Source: Anaerosoma sp034007245
GTDB lineage: Bacteria; Actinomycetota; Coriobacteriia; Anaerosomatales; Anaerosomataceae
Assembly: GCA_034007245.1 (NCBI GenBank)
Contig: JAVERH010000061.1
Coordinates: 1 to 11,578 of the forward strand
Reading direction: 5' to 3'
Length of the DNA: 11,578 nt
Part shown: positions 6,584 through 11,578 of the stretch, in pieces
Layout of the letters: every line of letters begins with the position of its first letter
Numbering within the stretch: position 1 is the stretch's first letter
Notes under the pieces: model-generated
Seen by the model: only the letters and a program-made list of their open reading frames with translations
Told to the model about the DNA's origin: nothing
Database searches by the model: none
Made by a program: the position numbers and the translations under genes

Positions 6584-7176
6584 TAGAGGCGGCACTCCAG
6601 GATCGAGCGGGCATGATCGATCCCGTACGCCGGGGCAGGGTGGAGCGCCTTGGTGGTGTTCCAGTGCTGGATATCGCGGTAGTACTCGTGCATGCCGCTG
6701 ATTCCGAGCGTGAGGTAGGCTCGCTCCAGCGCCGAGCGTGTTTCGATGAGATGCTGTAGGAAGAGCAGCACCGAGCGCTGTGCGTCAGCATCTTCCGGGT
6801 CCGCAGGCTTCTCGTTGCTGCAGGTGTACTCGCGGCGTTTGACCGTTGAGAGCGTTCCTGTCCATACAGCGCGGGGCTCGGCTGTCTTATCCGTTGATAT
6901 CTGCCAGCCGTGCGCGATATCGGTCGGTGTCTTGTCCGGTGTTGCAGCGATCAGGCGGACGGCGTCGTCCATCCATGAGATAAGCTCCTCGGCTGCGTCC
7001 CTGAAGCTCAAGAAGAAGAGGATCCGTGCGTAGTACATCAGGAAGAGCAGCACGGCATGGTATGCCTGTTCCTGCTCTTGGCCGTTTTCGACCCAGGTCT
7101 CGACGCGTGCGCGGTTACCATCAAGGAAGGCCACGCTGACGGTTGCGACAGGCGTCTTCTTCGAGAGCAGTCTCAT
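6583..7176 (-). CDS. Hypothetical protein, family not recognised
   Basis: 197 aa from the ATG whose complement is at 7174-7176. That start is supported by AAGGGA (complement 7183-7188) 6 nt upstream and by a possible extended -10 further out; longer GTG/ATG starts at 7215 or 7203 would lie inside that promoter. The sequence begins MRLLSKKTPVATVSVAFLDG. A Gln/Glu-rich turn follows, then a strongly hydrophobic, aromatic helix (YHAVLLFLMYYARILFFLSF, about residues 38-57). The remainder is a helical, charged domain with a WQI...WTGTL strand pair, and the tail ends HARSILECRL. There is no signal peptide and no catalytic motif I can name. The single hydrophobic helix could be a membrane segment or a buried core helix. 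Codon use matches the neighbours, so it looks like a genuine resident gene. It is convergent with the zinc-ribbon gene and divergent from the trkH cluster. Confidence 0.7.
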   Translation of the reverse strand: MRLLSKKTPVATVSVAFLDGNRARVETWVENGQEQEQAYHAVLLFLMYYARILFFLSFRDAAEELISWMDDAVRLIAATPDKTPTDIAHGWQISTDKTAEPRAVWTGTLSTVKRREYTCSNEKPADPEDADAQRSVLLFLQHLIETRSALERAYLTLGISGMHEYYRDIQHWNTTKALHPAPAYGIDHARSILECRL

Positions 7177-7205
7177 AACCGATCCCTTCGATCCGGGGAG
7201 CATAT

Positions 7206-7214
7206 AGCCTAGCA
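7206..7214 (-). promoter_or_regulatory. Possible extended -10 element for the minus-strand hypothetical gene
   Basis: Read on the minus strand, this is TGC-TAGGCT, matching the TGnTAnnnT extended -10 pattern. A start about 7 nt downstream would give a ~23-nt leader carrying the AAGGGA ribosome site of the gene starting at 7176. No convincing -35 was found, as is usual for this class. Confidence 0.3.
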
Positions 7215-7315
7215 CGATGTTTGCGGTGATCTATGGCTATCCGTTGCCTCGCATGTGGCACAATGCAAGTGTACCGGCGTCGGACCGGTGGGGTGTGATG
7301 AGGAGGCGACACGGG

Positions 7316-7441
7316 GTGAAGACGCGTTCGAGTGGCGCCTTCCGGCAGTGGCCGGTGGGTCTGCTGGTCGAGGTCGCCGCGTTCCTGGTACTCATGGGCG
7401 CCGCCTCACTTATCGCGCTTCTTGCTGCAGGGATGGCCTGA
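7316..7441 (+). CDS. Very small single-helix membrane peptide before trkH
   Basis: 41 aa from GTG 7316, which follows AGGAGG (7301-7306) by 9 nt. ATG 7298 in the same frame would add six basic residues. The same frame is open from 7217, but that longer version lacks a ribosome site. The peptide has a basic N-terminus (KTRSSGAFRQW) and then one long hydrophobic helix (PVGLLVEVAAFLVLMGAASL and onward to the end), suggesting the N-terminus stays inside. It ends 7 bp before the trkH start. Size and position suggest a small accessory subunit of the TrkH channel, by analogy with peptides such as KdpF, but there is no sequence similarity I can claim. It may also be only a leader ORF. Confidence 0.5.
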   Translation: MKTRSSGAFRQWPVGLLVEVAAFLVLMGAASLIALLAAGMA

Positions 7442-7448
7442 TCCTCAC

Positions 7449-8966
7449 ATGTGGGTGACACCTGAGAAGCAGAACATCAGAGCTATTCTCCACTACACAG
7501 GGATGCTCGTGCTGGCACTCGCCGCAACGATGGTCATTCCGCTCGTGGTCGCGCTTGTCTCTCAAGAGTGGGATCCTGCGCTGGACTACGTCGTCGGTGT
7601 GGGGGTCACCGCGCTTGTAGGTGTACTGCTCGTCCGGATGGCACCCCGCGGTACTCCGATCAACCGGCGCGATGGGCTGCTCGTGACCGCGCTCGCGTGG
7701 CTCGCGGCTTCGCTCGTCGGCGCTATACCGCTGGTGCTCTCCGGACACTTCGGCAGCTATCTGGATGCGTGTTTCGAAGCGATGTCCGGTTTCACGACGA
7801 GCGGACTCGTGTTGGTGCAGGATCTCGACCATCTCTCTAACGCGCATAACGTGTGGCGTCACCTCACACATCTTATCGGTGGTCAGGGCATCGTCGTCGC
7901 TGCGCTTTCTGTGGCACTCGGCATGCGGGGCGGTGGCGCGATGTCACTGTATCTCGCCGAGGGGCGTGACGAACGCATCATGCCTAATGTCGTGCATACC
8001 GCCCGGTTTATCTGGGTCGTGACGGCGGCGTATGTCGGGCTCGGCGTTGTTTTGCTCACCATCGTCGATCTTTCGCTCGGCATGGGTCTTGGTCGCAGCC
8101 TGCTTCATGCGTTCTGCAACACCACTGCATGCTGGGATACGGGTGGCTTCGGGCCACAGTCTCAAAACTCGCTCTACTACCACAGCGCGTGGTTCGAGAC
8201 GATCACGGTCATGCTGATGCTGGCGGGGACCATGAACTTCAACCTTCATGCGCACATTTGGCGAGGAGAGCGAGTGGAGCTCTTGAGGAACATCGAGGCG
8301 CGCACGGTCACCATCAATACGTTCATCCTGAGCGTGCTCATGGGGCTCGGTCTTGCAGGCACCACGCTGTACGCCAGCTCGGGGGAGATCATCCGCAAGG
8401 GAATCTATCACCTCATCTCGGCAAGCAGCGGTACGGGGCAGCAGACCCTGTATGCATCGCAGTGGACGGGCGGCTATGGTGGGCTTGCGCTCGTCGTGAT
8501 CATATTGGCGATGGCGTTCGGGGGCATGGCTTCATCGACGGCGGGCGGTATCAAGGCGTTCCGAATCGGGGTGATCGCCAAGGGGCTCCTGTGGCGCACG
8601 CGCGCGGCGATCGCACCGCAGAGCGCGGTCATCACCGAGACGTATCATCACTTCTCGAAGCAGACGATCAACTACGAGTTGTTCTCCAACGCGCTATTGG
8701 TCGCTGTGCTGTATGTCTTCACGTACGCAGCGGGCGCAGTCGCCGGTATCGTCTATGGGTATCCACCCGCTGAGGCGCTGTTCGAGTCGATCTCTGCCGC
8801 TGCTAATGTGGGTCTGTCGACCGGCATCACCGCGCCGGGGATGCCGACGGGCCTCAAGCTGATCTACATGTTCGAGATGTGGGCAGGGCGACTGGAGTTC
8901 CTGGCGTTGTTCGCGATCATCGCGAGTATCGTCGCCGCTCTTGTAGAGAGGCGGTCGCATTCATGA
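7449..8966 (+). CDS. trkH: TrkH/KtrB-family potassium uptake channel subunit
   Basis: 505 aa from ATG 7449. Upstream in-frame starts overlap the small membrane ORF and give non-hydrophobic text. The protein is polytopic, with four pore-loop repeats expected of this superfamily. P1 is FEAMSGFTTSGLV (109-121). P2 lies at 222-236 (FCNTTACWDTGGFGP). P3 is ISASSGTGQQTL (323-334). P4 is ISAAANVGLSTGI (448-460). RRDGLLVTALAWLAASLVG and FGGMASSTAGGIKAFRIG (the flexible intramembrane loop region) are strong TrkH signatures. Family role: K+ (or Na+/K+) uptake across the cytoplasmic membrane, gated by a cytosolic RCK protein (TrkA/KtrA). No trkA-like gene is visible here, so the partner must be elsewhere. 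P2 and P3 depart from the common NAGF and TTTGF forms. The stop overlaps the next start (ATGA, 8963-8966). Confidence 0.95.
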   Translation: MWVTPEKQNIRAILHYTGMLVLALAATMVIPLVVALVSQEWDPALDYVVGVGVTALVGVLLVRMAPRGTPINRRDGLLVTALAWLAASLVGAIPLVLSGHFGSYLDACFEAMSGFTTSGLVLVQDLDHLSNAHNVWRHLTHLIGGQGIVVAALSVALGMRGGGAMSLYLAEGRDERIMPNVVHTARFIWVVTAAYVGLGVVLLTIVDLSLGMGLGRSLLHAFCNTTACWDTGGFGPQSQNSLYYHSAWFETITVMLMLAGTMNFNLHAHIWRGERVELLRNIEARTVTINTFILSVLMGLGLAGTTLYASSGEIIRKGIYHLISASSGTGQQTLYASQWTGGYGGLALVVIILAMAFGGMASSTAGGIKAFRIGVIAKGLLWRTRAAIAPQSAVITETYHHFSKQTINYELFSNALLVAVLYVFTYAAGAVAGIVYGYPPAEALFESISAAANVGLSTGITAPGMPTGLKLIYMFEMWAGRLEFLALFAIIASIVAALVERRSHS

Positions 8967-9466
8967 AGGTGATCGTACGTATCGCCTTGGTGGCCCTTTT
9001 TCTGTGCGCTGTTCCGGCGCCGGCACTCGCGTTCGCTCCTGTGGAGAGCACGGGGGCCGAGCTCGTCACGGCCGGTAGCGGTCTGGACGGCGTGGAGGTG
9101 ACGTTTGAGGGTGAGGTCATCAGTGAAGCGCTTGCCGGCGGACAGGGCCACGTATGGCTGAACGTGCTGTCCGGCGGAGTCGCCATCGGTGTGTGGATGC
9201 CGGAGCAGATGGCCGAACGTGTCGAGACCTTTGGGATGTGGTCTCACGACGGTGACATCGTTCGTATCACCGGTGTGTTGAACGAGGCCTGCGACACGCA
9301 CGGCGGAGATCTTGACGTCCATGCGACCGGACTCGAAGTGATCACCTCCGGGACTCCACGTGAGCACCAGGTCAAGTACTGGAAACTCGCCGTCGGGCTT
9401 GTGGCCCTTGCTGCGGCCTACGTGATCATCCGACAGGCATGGAGACGTGAGGAGCGACCCTCGTGA
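8963..9466 (+). CDS. Secreted, C-terminally anchored beta-rich (OB-like) protein, hypothetical
   Basis: 167 aa; ATG 8963 overlaps the trkH stop. A signal peptide is clear (K2, hydrophobic core IALVALFLCAVP, ALA-F cleavage site near residue 23). A compact ~110-residue domain follows with alternating strands: GVEVTFEGEVIS, HVWLNVL, VAIGVWMP, GDIVRITGVLNEAC and DLDVHATGLEVI. This five-strand pattern, with a G-x-V-x-x start, suggests an OB fold. A second transmembrane helix (about 140-158) precedes a basic cytoplasmic tail (RQAWRREERPS). The mature domain would thus face outward, tethered at its C-terminus. It has a single Cys in the domain (EACDTHGG), so no internal disulfide. No named family recognised. 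The fold is inference, and a role linked to the channel upstream is suggested only by the overlapping gene ends. Confidence 0.8.
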   Translation: MKVIVRIALVALFLCAVPAPALAFAPVESTGAELVTAGSGLDGVEVTFEGEVISEALAGGQGHVWLNVLSGGVAIGVWMPEQMAERVETFGMWSHDGDIVRITGVLNEACDTHGGDLDVHATGLEVITSGTPREHQVKYWKLAVGLVALAAAYVIIRQAWRREERPS

Positions 9467-10503
9467 CACGGGCAAGACGCGGATTTGCAAGCGACAACGC
9501 TTCAGGGGCACATCCGGCGGTGCTCGAGGCGATGGTCAAGGCCAACGGGGGCCACGTCCATGCCTACGGCGCCGATGAGTGGACCGGGCGGGCCCGTGAA
9601 CTCATCAAGGAGCAGTTCGGACCCGCAGCGGAGGTGTTCTTCGTCTTCAACGGGACGGGGGCCAACTGCACCGCGCTGCAGGCGGTGATGCGCCGGCACA
9701 ACGCTGTGATCTGTCCGGCAACCGCGCACATCAACGTCGATGAGTGTGGGGCGCCTGAGCGCTTCACCGGTGGCAAGTTGCTGGCGGTGCCCACGTCTGA
9801 CGGCAAACTCACCCCCGCGCTCATCACCGGCGCGATCACCGGCGTCGGTTTCGAGCATGCGAGCCAGCCTTCGGTCGTCTCCATCACGCAGTCCACCGAG
9901 TACGGCACCGTCTATAGCGGGTCCGAGCTTGCGGCAGTCGTTGCGACTGCGCGTGACCACGGGCTCAGGGTCCATATCGACGGTGCGAGGCTCTCGAATG
10001 CTGCGGCCTCCCGGTGCTGTACTCTCGGTGAGGCGGCTAGAGGCGCGGACATCGTGTCGTTCGGCGCCACGAAGAACGGGACCGTACTTGCCGAGTCGGT
10101 GGTCTTCATCGATCCCGATCTCGCTGATGAGTTCAGGTACGTGCGCAAGCAAAGCGCACAACTCGCATCGAAGATGCGCTACATCTCGGCACAGTACGTG
10201 GCGTTACTCGAGGACGGCCTGTGGCGACGTAACGCAGAGAACGCGAATGTCATGGCGCAGCTGCTTGCCAGGCGGGTGGCGGCTATCGACGGCGTGCATG
10301 TCACTCAGCCGGTCGAGGCGAACGAGGTCTTTGCCGTGCTCCCGCGAAGTGTCATCGCCCCGCTTGCTGCGGAGTACGACTTCTACGTCTGGGACGAGCG
10401 CGCGAGCGAGGTCCGATGGGTCACGAGTTGGGACACCACGGCCGAGGACGTCGAGGAGTTCGCTGACGGCATCGCTCGCATGTGTGCAGGTGTCTCGGGC
10501 TGA
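9463..10503 (+). CDS. ltaE: Low-specificity L-threonine aldolase (PLP-dependent)
   Basis: 346 aa; GTG 9463 overlaps the preceding stop (GTGA). The aminotransferase-like (beta-eliminating lyase) fold is recognisable from FASDNASGAHPAVLEAM at the N-terminus, the PLP-phosphate loop NGTGANCTAL, the cofactor-stacking segment ATAHINVDECGAPE, and HIDGARLSNA with D173 and R176. The Schiff-base lysine is K204 in SFGATKNG. Length is typical. The enzyme cleaves L-threonine or allo-threonine to glycine and acetaldehyde in the cytosol, feeding glycine and one-carbon supply. Related members act on phenylserine or other beta-hydroxy amino acids, so substrate preference is open. Its linkage to a K+ channel cluster has no obvious metabolic logic and may reflect only compact gene order. 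Confidence 0.93.
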   Translation: MTRARRGFASDNASGAHPAVLEAMVKANGGHVHAYGADEWTGRARELIKEQFGPAAEVFFVFNGTGANCTALQAVMRRHNAVICPATAHINVDECGAPERFTGGKLLAVPTSDGKLTPALITGAITGVGFEHASQPSVVSITQSTEYGTVYSGSELAAVVATARDHGLRVHIDGARLSNAAASRCCTLGEAARGADIVSFGATKNGTVLAESVVFIDPDLADEFRYVRKQSAQLASKMRYISAQYVALLEDGLWRRNAENANVMAQLLARRVAAIDGVHVTQPVEANEVFAVLPRSVIAPLAAEYDFYVWDERASEVRWVTSWDTTAEDVEEFADGIARMCAGVSG

Positions 10504-10521
10504 CGTCCGGTCATCGCTACT

Positions 10522-10681
10522 CTGCGAACTCTCGGATCGCAGTCGCCACATAATCGGCATGACTTTCGACTTACGCCTTGTGCCATGTCCGGCTGGCAGC
10601 ACCATCGGGGCGTTGGCACGAGGATAGGAACACACAACGGTCCGCTTTCTGCGATGCTCCGACATCCTGAGCGGACCGTTG
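10522..10681. other. Hairpin-rich intergenic region (three successive inverted repeats)
   Basis: The 242-bp gap between the aldolase stop (10503) and the NYN gene (10746) has no convincing ORF but three stem-forming repeats. Stem 1 is CTGCGA (10522-10527) with TCGCAG (10537-10542). Stem 2 is CCTTGTGCCA (10576-10585) with TGGCACGAGG (10614-10623), 10 bp with one G-T wobble. Stem 3 is CAACGGTCCGCT (10635-10646) with its perfect complement (10670-10681), whose 23-nt loop can form a small inner GATG/CATC stem. Stem 1, only 18 bp after the aldolase stop, and stem 3 could be terminators, though no U-tracts follow. The set could also be a structured leader or small RNA. I recognise no known riboswitch consensus. 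Confidence 0.5.
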
Positions 10682-10733
10682 CCGGTCGCGATGGCTTCCG
10701 CTGGGGTCTCTGGGTGTCCTGCTCTTGTAGGTG

Positions 10734-10739
10734 TAGCAT
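10734..10739 (+). promoter_or_regulatory. Possible -10 element placing transcription start at the NYN start codon
   Basis: TAGCAT (pattern TAnnnT) ends 6 nt before ATG 10746, the spacing expected for a leaderless transcript, which is common in GC-rich actinobacteria. No Shine-Dalgarno lies in the TGCCGC between them, which supports the leaderless reading. No clear -35 was seen. Confidence 0.4.
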
Positions 10740-10745
10740 TGCCGC

Positions 10746-11216
10746 ATGCAGTACCTTATCGACGGCTATAACGTGACCCACAGCGATCCGGCAACGCGCT
10801 CGTGTACGCTCGAAGAGCAGCGCGAAGCGCTCGTCGCTCGTTTGGCTGCCAGGGGAGCAGACCTGCTCGGGCGTGGTCCTATCACGGTCGTGTTTGACGG
10901 TGTGGCAGGCGGGATGACCGAAGCGGGCAGGGGACAGGTGGTCGTGCGCTACGCGCATCGTCCGGAGACCGCAGACGACCTGATCGTCCGGCTGGTCGCG
11001 TCGGGCGAGACCACGGTCGTGACCGACGACAACGGACTGGCCGCGCGGGCGCGCGTGCGTAGCGCAGTGATAGTGCCGTCGGCCTCGTGCTTCGAGCAGG
11101 CATCGACCCGAAAGGTCACGGGTCGCCGCTACCGTGCGGCGTCGGCAGGGCTGCCGCCGGGGGCCGCGCAGATCACCGCCGAGCTCAAAAAGCTCTGGCT
11201 CGAAGATGGAGAGTGA
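10746..11216 (+). CDS. NYN-domain (YacP family) endoribonuclease-like protein
   Basis: 156 aa. The PIN-like/NYN fold is indicated by YLIDGYNV at the N-terminus, VVFDG, the ADDLI helix and VVTDDNGLAARAR. The acidic residues expected at the metal site are D6, D51, D77/D78 and D94/D95. Length (usually ~160-170) and pattern fit the YacP group; the Bacillus subtilis member (Rae1) is a ribosome-associated endoribonuclease that cuts mRNA. By family inference this is a cytosolic RNase, but the sequence is shorter and its C-terminal part is unlike the Bacillus protein as I remember it. The C-terminus is basic (TRKVTGRRYRAASAG) and then helical (AQITAELKKLWLEDGE). No ribosome site precedes the ATG, consistent with leaderless expression. 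It is one base away from the DUF554 gene start, so the two are probably co-transcribed. Confidence 0.85.
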   Translation: MQYLIDGYNVTHSDPATRSCTLEEQREALVARLAARGADLLGRGPITVVFDGVAGGMTEAGRGQVVVRYAHRPETADDLIVRLVASGETTVVTDDNGLAARARVRSAVIVPSASCFEQASTRKVTGRRYRAASAGLPPGAAQITAELKKLWLEDGE

Positions 11217-11217
11217 C

Positions 11218-11578
11218 ATGCCGGGTATCGGTGTCATCGTGAATATCGTGGCGGTGCTCGCGGGGGTCACTATAGGGTTGCTGTTCGGCAAGCTTATCAG
11301 CGAGCGGTTCCGCTCGATTGCCTTTTCTGCGATTGGTCTGGCGGTCATGGTCATCGGTGCGATGATGGCGCTTGGCGGCATGGGCGATCTCGGCAAGACT
11401 GCGCTCGGGGACTATGCGGCACTCGTCCTCGTCGGGGCGCTCGTGGTGGGTTCGCTCATCGGCGAGGCGTTGCGGATAGAGCACTACCTCGAGCGGTTCG
11501 GACAGTGGCTCCAGGGCAAGGTGTACCGCGTGCCGATGCTTGCGCCAGGACGATCGGACCAACCCGGCGAGAAGGGGC
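11218..11578 (+). CDS. DUF554 family membrane protein, N-terminal part (3' end outside window)
   Basis: At least 120 codons, open to the window edge. ATG 11218 follows GGAGAG (11208-11213) by 4 nt; ATG 11206 in the same frame is an alternative. Three or so hydrophobic segments alternate with glycines: GVIVNIVAVLAGVTIGLLFG, then SIAFSAIGLAVMVIGAMMAL, then YAALVLVGALVVGSLIGEAL. The last is followed by RIEHYLERFGQWLQGK. The order NxxAVxxGxxxGLLFGK, AIGLAVMVIG, VGSLIGE-L-IE is the recognisable signature of DUF554 (YdfK-like) proteins. These are ~230-aa polytopic membrane proteins of unknown function, possibly transporters. The final ~15 residues (APGRSDQPGEKG) form a charged loop that the window cuts. 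Confidence 0.88.
   Translation, partial: MPGIGVIVNIVAVLAGVTIGLLFGKLISERFRSIAFSAIGLAVMVIGAMMALGGMGDLGKTALGDYAALVLVGALVVGSLIGEALRIEHYLERFGQWLQGKVYRVPMLAPGRSDQPGEKG

Noticed and set aside
5621..6595. 324-codon open frame on the minus strand
   Set aside because: It is antisense to the zinc-ribbon protein gene, whose CxxC pairs, promoter and ribosome site mark the real frame; the shadow is His/Arg/Leu-rich without domains.
10585..10776. 63-codon open frame in the gap before the NYN gene
   Set aside because: It runs into the NYN gene in another frame, overlaps the strong stem at 10635-10681, and has no ribosome site or plausible composition.
10383..11396. 337-codon open frame on the minus strand
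   Set aside because: It is antisense to the NYN gene, the DUF554 gene and the aldolase end, is Arg/Pro/Ser-rich with no motif or ribosome site, and is a typical shadow in GC-rich DNA.
1..11578. Mobile elements, CRISPR repeats, toxin-antitoxin or defence genes
   Set aside because: No transposase, integrase, regularly spaced direct repeats or nuclease-toxin pair was seen; the NYN gene has no antitoxin-like partner.

Overview
The window is GC-rich, densely packed bacterial DNA with GTG starts, 4-bp stop/start overlaps and strong Shine-Dalgarno sequences. The gene set is a ClpB chaperone, a PAS-GAF-SpoIIE-type phosphatase, a TrkH K+ channel, and a B12-type radical SAM protein whose wording I associate with actinobacterial relatives. 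Together these suggest a high-GC actinobacterium-like organism, perhaps an anaerobic Coriobacteriia or Anaerosomatia relative. That placement is inference and was not tested by any search. Nothing looks like a phage, insertion sequence, CRISPR array, rRNA or tRNA.

Left block (1-1785, + strand): the 3' part of clpB overlaps by 4 bp a small gene of the T4 endonuclease V-like pyrimidine-dimer glycosylase family. An Hsp20 small heat-shock protein follows. This reads as a stress block joining protein disaggregation, holdase activity and UV-damage repair. It ends at a perfect 16-bp hairpin (1824-1860) shared with the convergent radical SAM gene (1888-3288, - strand), which has a B12-binding-like N-terminus and no known reaction.

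Middle block (3449-7176): a likely small two-helix membrane protein, a 577-aa PAS-GAF-PP2C/SpoIIE phosphatase, and a zinc-ribbon, single-pass membrane protein behind a recognisable promoter. A convergent minus-strand gene of unknown family ends 2 bp from the zinc-ribbon gene.

Right block (7316-10503, + strand): a tightly coupled set of a ~41-aa membrane peptide, trkH, a secreted or anchored beta-rich (OB-like) protein, and a PLP-dependent threonine aldolase. The last two junctions overlap by 4 bp (ATGA, GTGA). A 242-bp non-coding gap with three successive inverted repeats follows. Then come a NYN/YacP-family nuclease-like gene, possibly leaderless, and the start of a DUF554 membrane protein cut by the window edge.

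No obvious defence or mobile system was found. The more unusual points are the clpB/dimer-glycosylase/hsp20 cluster, the trkH neighbourhood with its accessory membrane proteins, the hairpin-rich gap before the NYN gene, and two unassigned proteins (6583-7176 and 8963-9466).
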